Below are positions 57,968 to 64,000 of a stretch of 64,000 nt of DNA, piece by piece. The notes under the pieces were generated by a model. It was given only the letters and a program-made list of their open reading frames with translations. It was not told where the DNA came from and did no database searches. Both the position numbers and the translations under genes were made by a program. Origin of the DNA: Tetradesmus obliquus (lineage: Eukaryota; Chlorophyta; Chlorophyceae; Sphaeropleales; Scenedesmaceae); the NCBI GenBank assembly GCA_030272155.1, contig CP126195.1, positions 6,245,001 through 6,309,000 of the forward strand, written 5' to 3'. Within the stretch, counting starts at the first letter, position 1; each line of letters opens with the position of its first letter.

Positions 57968-58771
57968 TGTTACAGGTGTAGAAGCAAAAATCAGCCGTCA
58001 CACTGCGGGTGCTGCTCCAGGAAGCGCAGCGCGCCTGCGGACAGTTGATTACACAACGCAGCAGCAGCAGCAGCAGCAGCAGCAGGTGCATACAAGTATC
58101 AGCCGTCACACTGCGGGTGCTGCTCCAGGAAGCGCAGCGCGCCTGCAGAGGGATTAATTAGAAAGCAGCAGCAGCAGCAGGTGTACACAAGTGTCAACAG
58201 CAATCAGCCGTGATGCTCTTGGTGCTGCTCCAGGAAGCGCAGCGCGCGTGAGCAGAGGTGGGGAAACAAAGCAGCAGCCGCAGCAGGTGCGCACACGTGT
58301 TGCAGCCGATGAGTCGCTACAGTGCACATATTGTTTAGAAGGCGCAGCGCGCCTGGGGGAGATGCATTCCTAGCAAGCTGCTGAGCAGCGTGAGTCTGAA
58401 ACGCACCTATCTCTGACTTTGGCATTGCGCCAGCAAACAGCTGCAGTGCGTCTCCCAGCGATGAACCTGCTGCTGCTGCTGCTCCTGCCGGGCGCTGTGC
58501 CATGTCTTGACTACCTGCAGCGCTGCTGCTGCTGCTGCTGCCACTGCCAGCTACCACTGACTGCTGCGCAGTAGGTGCCTTGCTGCTGCTGGCGGATTGC
58601 CCCTGCTGCTGCTGCTGCTGCTGCAGCTGCTGCTGCTGTTGTGGTCTAGGCGGCTTTGGTTTCAATGGGTGACTGCTGGCGCCAGTGCTGTTGCTGCTGC
58701 TGCTGCTACTGGTGCTGTATACGGTGGCGTTGTGCACTGCAGAGCACTTGACTGATGCACGGGCAGCGGTC
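38329..58771 (-). CDS. TPP2: Tripeptidyl peptidase II (subtilisin-family), at least 29 exons
   Basis: Serine exopeptidase that removes tripeptides from N-termini of peptides, normally a giant cytosolic complex downstream of the proteasome. Exons: 58771-58407, 57913-57789, 57001-56810, 56330-56033, 55499-55249, 54871-54805, 54446-54393, 53904-53774, 53358-53262, 51874-51714, 51433-51382, 51052-51007, 50710-50464, 50086-50028, 49630-49492, 47521-47084, 46682-46585, 46196-46100, 45700-45586, 45025-44991, 44290-44070, 43569-43530, 43141-42998, 42016-41848, 40949-40777, 40171-40020, 39706-39406, 38961-38831, 38515-38329. Phases agree across joins. Catalytic sites: Asp in A-I-F-D-T-G-V-D (exon 2), His in A-H-G-T-H-V-A (exon 6), oxyanion Asn in A-S-A-G-N-A-G (exon 9), Ser in N-G-T-S-M-A-S-P split between exons 12 and 13. 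The end [18 protein letters not shown] is the family C-terminus. About 1,500 residues, longer than plant TPP2 because of polyS/Q/A inserts. The true start is unresolved: exon 1 has an in-frame ATG at 58737, but an acceptor-like site precedes 58771. Confidence 0.95.
39283..39312 (-). repeat. Decoy exon end with donor after TPP2 exon 39706-39406
   Basis: Repeats the exon end coding K-A-Q-L-E-A-A-E before /GTGGGT, here K-A-Q-L-E-V-A-E before /GTGGGT. Lies 123 bases downstream in the intron. Confidence 0.8.
40225..40444 (-). repeat. Two decoy exon starts upstream of TPP2 exon 40171-40020
   Basis: The exon start (acceptor CAG, then [17 protein letters not shown]) recurs at 40287 (L-C-E-A-L-R-D-A..., ~50 bases) and 40444 (L-S-E-A-L-R-D-A, ~30 bases). 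Spacing is 116 and 157. Confidence 0.88.
41242..41690 (-). repeat. Two decoy exon ends after TPP2 exon 42016-41848
   Basis: Copies of the exon end [14 protein letters not shown]: one ending near 41617 ([14 protein letters not shown]) and one ending at 41242 (D-G-K-L-P-K-H-G-Q) followed by GTAAGC. They are more diverged and more widely spaced than other arrays. Confidence 0.75.
42100..42673 (-). repeat. Five decoy exon starts upstream of TPP2 exon 42016-41848
   Basis: The exon start ([17 protein letters not shown]) recurs with acceptors before 42163, 42299, 42438, 42543 and 42673. Spacing is 147, 136, 139, 105 and 130. The first four keep a clear S-x-K-L-D-S-P core or its frameshifted remnant; the outermost keeps only V-P-A-Y-S-S. 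CAG-rich spacers lie between the copies. Confidence 0.88.
42744..42910 (-). repeat. Two decoy exon ends with donors after TPP2 exon 43141-42998
   Basis: The exon end [10 protein letters not shown] / GTGAGC recurs with ends at 42873 (/GTAAGT) and 42744 (/GTGAGC). Spacing is 125 and 129. Both donors are consensus. Confidence 0.9.
43190..43400 (-). repeat. Two decoy exon starts upstream of TPP2 exon 43141-42998
   Basis: The exon start region coding [14 protein letters not shown] recurs with starts at about 43240 and 43355. The copies carry frameshifts, so they match at DNA level only. Confidence 0.75.
43954..43975 (-). repeat. Decoy exon end with donor after TPP2 exon 44290-44070
   Basis: CTCACCAACAG/GTGCGGCGTGGCGG recurs 116 bases after the real CTGACCAACAG/GTGCGGCGTGGCGG junction. 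It keeps the donor and about 12 bases of intron as well as the exon edge. Confidence 0.85.
44395..44655 (-). repeat. Two decoy exon starts upstream of TPP2 exon 44290-44070
   Basis: The exon start [14 protein letters not shown] recurs at 44470 (about 70 bases, [14 protein letters not shown]) and 44655 (about 28 bases, L-L-V-D-C-L-L-R-Q). Acceptors are retained. Spacing is 180 and 185. Confidence 0.88.
45308..45480 (-). repeat. Two decoy exon ends with donors after TPP2 exon 45700-45586
   Basis: The exon end [18 protein letters not shown] recurs, ending at 45426 (/GTGTGC) and 45308 (/GTGCGG). Spacing is 160 and 118. About 55 bases of exon are conserved in each. Confidence 0.9.
46260..46303 (-). 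repeat. Decoy exon start upstream of TPP2 exon 46196-46100
   Basis: TAG/GGCCACGCAGCTGCTGCC ([13 protein letters not shown]) repeats the real start ([13 protein letters not shown]) 107 bases upstream. Confidence 0.9.
46740..46890 (-). repeat. Two decoy exon starts upstream of TPP2 exon 46682-46585
   Basis: The exon start E-L-R-H-F-V-V-A recurs at 46887 (acceptor CGCAG kept) and near 46773 (K-L-C-H-F-V-T-A, acceptor AG degraded). Spacing is about 91 and 114. Confidence 0.85.
47580..48155 (-). repeat. Five decoy exon starts with CCTG-repeat acceptors upstream of TPP2 exon 47521-47084
   Basis: The exon start [16 protein letters not shown] recurs at 47642, about 47754, 47891, 48031 and 48155 (spacing 121, 112, 137, 140, 124). 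In several the pyrimidine tract is a pure CCTG tetranucleotide run (GGCAGGCAGG on the plus strand, for example 47757-47795 and 48160-48208). The copy at about 47754 has lost its AG (reads CCGG). Confidence 0.92.
49020..49290 (-). repeat. Two decoy exon ends with donors after TPP2 exon 49630-49492
   Basis: The exon end S-V-T-P-A-L-H-E / GTGGGG recurs ending at 49234 (/GTGCGT) and 49020 ([14 protein letters not shown]). Each carries about 50 bases of exon. Spacing is 258 and 214, about double the usual period, suggesting loss of intervening copies. Confidence 0.88.
49715..49779 (-). repeat. Decoy exon start upstream of TPP2 exon 49630-49492
   Basis: CCGCAG/GTATGACGTGACCGTGTCG repeats the real start (Y-D-V-T-V-S-G-G) 149 bases upstream, with about 60 bases conserved. 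Confidence 0.9.
50768..50850. repeat. 33-base tandem repeat in a TPP2 intron
   Basis: Two copies of a unit containing GATAACATGCTGCAGTCGTAAT followed by CAGCCCAGCAG. It is unrelated to exon sequence. Confidence 0.9.
51585..51640 (-). repeat. Decoy exon end with donor after TPP2 exon 51874-51714
   Basis: Repeats the exon end [11 protein letters not shown] / GTGAGC as [11 protein letters not shown] / GTGAGC, 129 bases downstream. Confidence 0.92.
51915..53053 (-). repeat. Nine decoy exon starts upstream of TPP2 exon 51874-51714 (ten acceptors in all)
   Basis: The exon start [15 protein letters not shown] occurs ten times on the minus strand, with first bases at 53053, 52940, 52798, 52682, 52528, 52419, 52248, 52094, 51990 and 51874 (real). 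Spacing is 104-171. All end their upstream sequence in AG, nine of ten in CAG. The copies at 52682 and 52248 extend through G-I-G-A-Y-V-S-P and beyond; others stop after 45-70 bases or are frameshifted. The string G-A-Y-V-S is written TAC/GTGAGC, itself a donor consensus, so some copies could even act as mini-exons. Confidence 0.95.
53149..53205 (-). repeat. Decoy exon end after TPP2 exon 53358-53262
   Basis: Repeats [13 protein letters not shown] as [13 protein letters not shown], about 113 bases downstream. The donor-like GTCCGG after 53149 is weaker than the real GTGAGC. Confidence 0.88.
54000..54034 (-). repeat. Decoy exon start upstream of TPP2 exon 53904-53774
   Basis: GCGCAG/GAGCTCAGATCATCTCC (A-Q-I-I-S-R-K) repeats the real start [10 protein letters not shown], 130 bases upstream, with the acceptor conserved. 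Confidence 0.88.
54880..54942. repeat. CAG/CTG tract at the acceptor of TPP2 exon 6
   Basis: About 60 bases of CAG units with CAA interruptions on the plus strand, upstream (minus strand) of the acceptor before 54871. Confidence 0.95.
55124..55160 (-). repeat. Decoy exon end with donor after TPP2 exon 55499-55249
   Basis: Repeats the G-C-A-Y-A-V-K / GTGAGG end as a diverged copy ending at 55124 (/GTGAGG), 125 bases downstream. Confidence 0.8.
55805..55890 (-). repeat. Second copy of the TPP2 exon 4 end, in frame, with its own donor
   Basis: Exon 4 ends [14 protein letters not shown], then S-Y-D-D-A (donor after 56033). The frame stays open to a second version, [14 protein letters not shown] then S-Y-D-D-P, with a donor after 55805 in the same phase. 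Either donor joins correctly to exon 5, so two protein forms differing by 76 residues are possible. Confidence 0.85.
56583..56632 (-). repeat. Decoy exon end with donor after TPP2 exon 57001-56810
   Basis: The end [11 protein letters not shown] / GTGCGT recurs as [11 protein letters not shown] / GTGGG, ending at 56583, 227 bases downstream. Confidence 0.88.
57003..57062. repeat. CAG/CTG tract at the acceptor of TPP2 exon 3
   Basis: About 57 bases of CAG units on the plus strand directly upstream (minus strand) of the acceptor before 57001. Confidence 0.95.
57296..57735 (-). repeat. Four decoy exon ends with donors after TPP2 exon 57913-57789
   Basis: The exon end [20 protein letters not shown], each followed by GT, recurs ending at 57670, 57555, 57426 and 57296 (spacing 119, 115, 129, 130). 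55-65 bases of exon are almost unchanged. Donors read GTGTGT, GTGGGT, GTGGGT and GTGTGG. Confidence 0.95.
58000..58352 (-). repeat. Four decoy exon starts upstream of TPP2 exon 57913-57789
   Basis: The exon start [13 protein letters not shown] recurs at 58034, 58142, about 58247 and 58352 (spacing 121, 108, 105, 105). Three keep the acceptor AG; the one at 58247 reads ACG. CAG tracts separate the units. The repeats thus sit on both sides of the same exon. Confidence 0.95.
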
Positions 58772-60136
58772 CTGCACAGACATCAAGGTGCAATGACAAA
58801 TGCAGCATAACCCAAGACAATCCAAGCAGCACAAAGACGTCTCTGCAGACAGGCGCTTTGCTCTAAATTGTCCCATTGTTGAGTGGTTGTGTTGCTCCAG
58901 TACAAGAGACAGCGCACAAGAAATGCACAACACAGCTGCGAAGCAGACAAGAAGGCAGCAGGCTGGATCTGTTACCTGAACGTCTGGCGTGTTACTGACG
59001 TGGCGACACGGCTGCAGGTGCTGCCGAGGCGTGATCTGCTGCTTGTGTTGAGGGCAGGTGTCCTCACAGCAGGGCTGGCTCTCATCTACCACGATCACCG
59101 CGCATGCGCTGAGCTTATACACTCGGAGAGAGATTAAATTGAATTTGGGTTGCGTCAAACAGCAACAACCCGCTTATCTGCAAGCAAGACGCCCCAGCAG
59201 GTACACCAGGCAAAAGCCTAGAGCGGGCATGCGGATCGTGCAGCAACACAGGATTAATCACGCCTGCAACTTCGTCAATGGTATCACTTAGGTAAGCACA
59301 AAGGTTATATGGCAAACCCTTGTGCTGGGCGCGTAAGCCCTACCACCAGTTGTGGTCCACCTACATCCCTCTGGGCACTTGACCCTTGTTAAGCCAGGCC
59401 AACTGCAGCCCGGATGCCACCTTCAGCACGTTATTGCACCATGACGTTACAGCCCTTCCATGCTCATAGCACTCCAGAGACAGCACAACTGCTGCTGCAA
59501 CTTGCCATGCGCAACGCTGCAGCTAGCTGTGTTCAAGTACAGTGTACTGCAGGCTGCTGGCCCAGCACCCCAATGGGGTAGCTGGGCAGCTGCAGCAACT
59601 GCGCCCTCTGCCACGGCTGCGACAATCGGCAGAGACAAATGGTTGAAAGTCTAAGAACGCTGCAAATGTCTGTAAAAAGGCACACTACAGGGCAGCGTGT
59701 GTGTGACTAAACTGATGGCAAACTGATCCCATCTATTCTTCTGCTACCAAGCAGCCATGGGCAAAGCAACCTCAAAGCAACTGCTAACTGCTTGACAACA
59801 ACAGCAAGCATGCACATGCAAATGCCAAAGCACTTGTTTCAAAATGAGTAGTGCAAATCACACTGTGGCATCACTTCTCCACCAATCGGTGCTTCTCCAT
59901 TGCTAATCACCACTTCATCCTGCATGAGTTACTTGACTGCTGTACAGCGTGCAAGAGCACAACCCCACACAAAGCACAATCAACTGCACGGCCGCCTCAC
60001 TGCTCAACCGCCCCTTGCGCACAATTGCGCTGGTGCACAGCGGCTGGTACACTTTGCTGTCAGAGCTCGTTCCACAGCGCCACGGATTCACAGCAAGGTG
60101 CGCAGCTGTGCATTTATCTTGTATAGAATTGTCTGT
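58772..60136. other. Region between TPP2 and the ZADH2-like gene, no gene recognised
   Basis: The right-hand flank of TPP2: on the minus strand it should hold the TPP2 promoter and possibly a 5' exon, then the 3' flank of the ZADH2-like gene. Open frames are short and match nothing recognisable. No transposon ends seen. Confidence 0.45.
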
Positions 60137-60141
60137 TTACA
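60137..60141 (-). terminator. Possible TGTAA polyadenylation signal for the ZADH2-like gene
   Basis: TGTAA on the minus strand just beyond the downstream repeat array, about 545 bases after the stop at 60685. If used, the whole array would lie in the 3' UTR. Confidence 0.35.
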
Positions 60142-60180
60142 GCTTTGCAGCATCCACAGCAGGCAGCAAATCAGCCACCT

Positions 60181-60728
60181 GCACCACCACCTTGCCGCTG
60201 CTGGCGCCACACTGCAGCCTCGCTACTGCATCAGGCACTGCACCAAAGCCCTGGGAGCGCCCCGCACAGCTTCACTTCACAGCGGCCTCAACGGCCGGCA
60301 GAGACTCGGCAAATTGCACCACCACCTTGCCGCTGCTGGCGCCGCCCTGCAGCCTTGCCACCGCATCAGGCACTGCAGCCAGCCCAGTGAAGCGATCAGC
60401 ACAGCTTCATTCACAGCTTCGCGGCCTCTGCGGCTGGCAGAGACTCAGCCAGCTGCACCACCACCTTGCCGCTGCTGGCGCCGCCCTGCAGCCTTGCCAC
60501 CGCATCAGGCACTGCACCAAAGCCCTGGGAGCGCCCCGCACAGCTTCACTTCACAGCGGCCTCAACGGCCGGCAGAGACTCGGCAAATTGCACCACCACC
60601 TTGCCGCTGCTGGCGCCGCCCTGCAGCCTTGCCACCGCATCAGGCACTGCAGCCAGCCCAGTGAAGCGATCAGCACAGCTTCATTCACAGCTTCGCGGCC
60701 TCTGCGGCTGGCAGAGACTCAGCCAGCT
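60181..60728 (-). repeat. Higher-order repeat of the ZADH2-like gene's last coding segment
   Basis: The GCACCACCACCTTGCCGCTG block starts at 60181, 60316, 60455, 60590 and 60729 (spacing 135, 139, 135, 139). Two alternating spacer types (one with CACCAAAGCCCTGGGAGCGC, one with AGCCAGCCCAGTGAAGCGAT) give an A-B-A-B pattern with a 274-base super-period. Only the copy at 60729 is coding (P-D-A-V-A-R-L-Q-G-G to V-V-Q-L-A-E-S); the other four lie after the stop codon. Confidence 0.93.
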
Positions 60729-60878
60729 GCACCACCACCTTGCCGCTGCTGGCGCCGCCCTGCAGCCTTGCCACCGCATCAGGCACTGACCCCAGCCCAG
60801 TGAAGCGCTGACTGTCCAGGGCCACTGCCAGCTGCCCTGACTGCACCAGCGCGCACAGCCGCGCCAGGTGGGGCCTGC

Positions 60879-60912
<34 letters not shown>

Positions 60913-63432
60913 CAGCAGCAGCAGCAGCGGCAAGAACACATATGAGGTCTCGTTGTGTTTGGTGTACAGCAATGAGCAGCAGCACACGCGACAGTGCGCA
61001 TGCATGCACATGATCCTGTGCCTTACAGTTGGCATCGCGCCTGGAGCAAGCACAGCAGCTGACAACAAACATCAACTCAAACCATGGCTTGCATTTGCAC
61101 TGCAGGTGACCTGCACATCTACATGCACGTACAGCAATGCGCCACATGCGCTCCCAAACCCGCTCACCCCCAGAGCCTGGCTGTGCGCAGCAGGAAGAAG
61201 CCGCCACCGCCACACCATCAGCACACACAAAAACAGCACGCACATGCATGTACTTTGCTATATCATGCTAGCTTTCCCCAAAACCTGGGGCACCCACCCC
61301 CAGAGGCTGGCGTAGCGCAGCAGGAAGAAGCCCGCCACTGCCGCACCAGCAGCACTCGAGAATATACCACAAACGTATAAACACTGCTGTAAAATGCTTC
61401 ACATTGCTTGATAAAGCTACATTTCCCTGCACCTCTCACTCACCCCCACAGGGCAGCATATCTCAGCAGGAAGAAACCTGCCACTGCCGCATTCTTCCAG
61501 AGCAGCTTCTCAGGCAGGCCCGCGTGGGCGCTGGGCTGCCAGCCCTCCGCATACGCGCTCATCATGCCGATGATGATGAGCGTGCCTTTGGGGGCTAGTG
61601 CATCCACGCACAGCGCAAACATGTCGCCACCCACAGACTGCAGCGTAGCAACAGCAGGATGCGAGAAGGTGTGGCAGGGTGAGAAGAAAAAGCGGCGGCT
61701 GGAGCAGCAGCAGATGAAATTGAAGTGGGCGCAAAGGCTTGCTGCAATGTTGACATGGGGGGCTGCTCATGCCGATGATGGTGAGCGTGCCTTTGGGGGT
61801 CTAGTGCATCAACGCACAGCGCAAACATGTCGCCGCCCACAGACTGCAGCACGGCAGCAGGGTGTTCAACAGCAGGATGGACACCAGTGAGCATGCGGCA
61901 GCAGTGGCATCAGTAGCAGAAGAAGTTGAAAAGGTTTCAGGGGTGTTGCGTGTCACACAACATGCTGACGGTGACCAAAGCGTGCCCGCAGATGTTACTC
62001 TGTGAAACTTCTGTTACATTTTCAGCACACACAGATCGGCTGCAACACGTCGCCCACACCTAACCTTGGGCACAAGAAACGCCAGCCCTGTTTCTTGCTT
62101 GATCAGCAGGCTTTCACCTCTGCCAGGCCTCTGCTGCTACCTGCTGTGTGTTTGCTGTTCATGTTGTAAACTCGCTTACACATGGCATGCAGTCATCTGA
62201 GCGAAACAGTCATTGTGTCACTTGCTTGGTCCCGGGCCCCACCTCGTAAATGAGGTCTATGCCAGCCGCGTACTCCTGCTTCAGCACCGCCTTCACCGAC
62301 TCAGCCCTGCAGCAGCAGCAGCAGCAGCAGCCAGCCAGGCATGAAACGGCAGCAGTGTTGGCTGTGCTTGCACTGATATATGTAACACTGCCGCCAACAT
62401 CAGCCAGCACGCCGGCGTCTTCACCACCACCACCACCACCACCACAGGCAAGCCTGGCAGACACAACCCACCTAAATCTGTTCCATGCCCTGTTCCAATC
62501 AACAACCCATGTCACATGGCATGTCACATGTCACATGCTACCACTCACTTGTAGTCGATAACGCGGTCCACGCCCAGCTGCCGCAGCAGCGCAGCCTTGG
62601 CAGGCCCGCCGCACGTGGCCACCACATGGCAGCCAGCAAGCTTGGCCAGTTGCACAGCAAACTGCCCAGTGCCGCCCGCAGCAGCCGTCACCAGCACCGT
62701 CTTCTGCTTCTGCGACTTATCGCTGTTACTAACCGTCATATGACTGTTATTTTTGTTGTTACTTTTGGGGAGCTGCAGCCGCCCGACCTCTTCCAGTGCA
62801 ATGGAGGCGGTGAGGCCGCTGGTGAGAAGAGCCACTACCTCAGGTGCTGCGCAGGGCACTGGCAGTGCGCGGCGCGCCTGCAGCACTGCATATTCTGAGA
62901 AGCCGCTCTCCATGGTGGCCACAGCAGACCCCACTGGCAAACCTGCGGTGCATGCAGGAGGTGAAGCGCAACACAGCCGTGTCAGTGGCAGCAGCAGCAG
63001 CGGCAACGGCTGTAAAAGGTGCGAAGTGCCTGCAGCAGTGCATATAGAGAAGCCGCTCTCCATGGTGGCCACAGCAGACCCCACCGGCAGGCCTGCGGTT
63101 GATGCAGACACAGACAAAACAGTATCATCAGCGGCAGCGGCAGCAGCAGCAACAATTGATGGGACTAGCTTAGCAGGTGCAGAAGAATGCTCAAACAACC
63201 AGCGACACTGCCCGGAGGCACCGGCCTGCACGCTGATGTACCTACAGGGACGCGTTCGAACTCCACCAAACAGCAAGAAAGCAGCGCAAGCCTCAACCAT
63301 AGGCAACAGCTGTACCGGCCAGCCACCCCACCTGCTGCTGCATCTGCTGCTGCTGCCACCACGATGCCCACACTCTCAAAGCCAGCATCATACGGCAGCG
63401 CCGCCTTGGCTGCTGCTGCACTGCCATGGTAC
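60685..63432 (-). CDS. NADPH-dependent zinc-type alcohol dehydrogenase / quinone reductase (ZADH2/PTGR3-like), 5' end unresolved
   Basis: Medium-chain reductase of the kind that reduces alpha,beta-unsaturated ketones with NADPH. Exons that join in phase: 63432-63332, 62942-62549, 62306-62243, 61637-61444, 60874-60685 (stop). Landmarks in order: R-Y-H-G-S then L-P-Y-D-A-G-F-E-S-V-G-I-V, G-S-A-V-A-T-M-E-S-G-F-S-E-Y, T-S-G-L-T-A-S-I-A-L, the cofactor loop V-L-V-T-A-A-A-G-G-T-G-Q-F-A-V-Q-L-A-K-L-A-G, G-V-D-R-V-I-D-Y-K, Y-E-S-V-G-G-D-M-F, and the C-terminal G-K-V-V-V-Q-L-A-E-S. Order and spacing fit ZADH2/PTGR3 better than crystallin-type QOR. A Ser/Asn/Lys-rich insert (about 62700-62760) precedes the cofactor loop. 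N-terminal exons upstream of 63432, toward the window edge, could not be placed. Confidence 0.88.
61168..61345 (-). repeat. Two decoy exon ends with donors after ZADH2-like exon 61637-61444
   Basis: The end G-F-F-L-L-R-Y-A-A-L-W-G / GTGAG recurs ending at 61298 (G-F-F-L-L-R-Y-A-S-L-W-G /GTGGG) and 61168 (G-F-F-L-L-R-T-A-R-L-W-G /GTGAG). Spacing is 146 and 130. Confidence 0.92.
61745..61843 (-). repeat. Decoy exon start upstream of ZADH2-like exon 61637-61444
   Basis: CTGCAG/TCTGTGGGCGGCGACATGTT repeats the real start S-V-G-G-D-M-F-A-L-C-V-D-A-L for about 95 bases, 206 bases upstream, with a frameshift after D-A-L. Confidence 0.92.
63035..63092 (-). repeat. Decoy exon start upstream of ZADH2-like exon 62942-62549
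   Basis: CCGCAG/GCCTGCCGGTGGGGTCTGC (G-L-P-V-G-S-A-V-A-T-M-E-S-G-F-S) repeats the real start 150 bases upstream; the acceptor is intact. Confidence 0.92.
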
Positions 63433-64000
63433 CTGGCAGCAGACCATTCAACACAGAGCAGCACAGAGGTCAGTGCTGCAGGCTTCCAGCATTGGTGTAG
63501 TTGATGTGGTACCTGGCAGCAGACCATGCAGCACAGAGCAGCACAGTGCAGCATGGTACATCACACAGAGGAGATTAATGCTTCAGGCTTCCAGCATTGG
63601 TGTAGTTGATGTGGTGCTGCAGGCAGACAGCAGACACGGCGCAGCACAGCACAGCATGGTACAGCGCAGAGAGGCGATCAGTGTGCTGCAGCTTCCAGCA
63701 TTGGCGTGGATGGTGCAGGGTAGCAGACACGCAGCACACAGCAGGACAGACGCCAGCGCATCACACAGAGGAGGGCGGTGCGCAAACTTTGGCAACTCTG
63801 TAGTCCATTGTGGAAGGTGCATGCAGGCAGGGGAGACGCAGACTGGAAGACACTGCCACATGGCCGCCACCTGCAGCCGCGCTGCGATGGTGTGCGAACG
63901 AGAGCACCAAACAAAACTGCGTGTCCAGAAACGGCTTCACAAAGGCTTAGACTGTTGACTGTTGTACGCTGATTCACAATAGCAGTAGAATTTTTGCGCG
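63433..64000 (-). other. 5' region of the ZADH2-like gene with repeated segments
   Basis: Contains three to four imperfect copies of a segment with CTTCCAGCATTGG and GTGGTACCTGGCAGCAGACC or related text (63482, 63589, 63687), at least one of which copies the real acceptor CTGCCAG/GTACCA of exon 63432. The minus strand of these copies reads I-N-Y-T-N-A, which resembles the N-A-S-D-I-N-Y region expected just upstream in this family. The first exons could not be fixed before the window ends. Confidence 0.5.

Overview
The window looks like nuclear DNA of a green alga, most likely a chlorophycean (Volvox/Scenedesmus side). The reasons are intron-rich genes with GT-AG introns, pervasive CAG/CTG triplet tracts, polyQ/polyA/polyS-rich proteins, TGTAA motifs downstream of stops, and DIRS, Copia and CACTA-type transposons. 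No bacterial, organellar, tRNA, rRNA or CRISPR features were seen. Exons were called by eye from phase-consistent GT-AG joins and similarity to known protein families; no transcript data were available.

Layout. (1) 1-11678: two paralogous secreted parallel beta-helix (pectate-lyase-like) genes in head-to-head orientation around a 517-bp shared promoter; the minus-strand copy runs off the left edge. (2) 14425-18100: minus-strand coiled-coil gene resembling green-algal bZIP factors. (3) 19546-33300: a transposon island. It holds a gag-only Copia-type LTR element (19551-26208, 5-bp target duplication) whose 3' LTR is split by a CACTA element (23090-25813), then a DIRS-like tyrosine-recombinase retrotransposon on the minus strand, itself split by a 2017-bp element with TGACGTA ends. 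(4) 34632-38000: a second copy of the bZIP-like gene with flanks. (5) 38329-58771: a minus-strand gene of at least 29 exons for tripeptidyl peptidase II (TPP2), about 1,500 residues. (6) 60685-64000: a minus-strand zinc-type alcohol dehydrogenase/quinone reductase of the ZADH2/PTGR3 type, 5' end unresolved.

The most unusual property is in the introns. In the beta-helix genes, TPP2 and the ZADH2-like gene, introns are filled with tandem, partial copies of the neighbouring exon edge. Each copy carries the splice acceptor or donor plus roughly 30-100 bases of exon, repeated every ~105-185 bases, often with CAG or CCTG tracts between. One TPP2 intron holds ten acceptor copies of the same exon start. 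Nearly every TPP2 intron shows this, whereas I saw none in the bZIP-like genes. The copies explain most of the gene's length and give many competing splice sites.

Together the genes are ordinary housekeeping or secreted functions (cytosolic peptide turnover, NADPH-dependent reduction, cell-wall or matrix carbohydrate, regulation). What is new is the architecture: splice-boundary duplication arrays, intron gain/loss between the two beta-helix paralogs, a gene duplication flanking a transposon island, and nested transposons with readable insertion scars.
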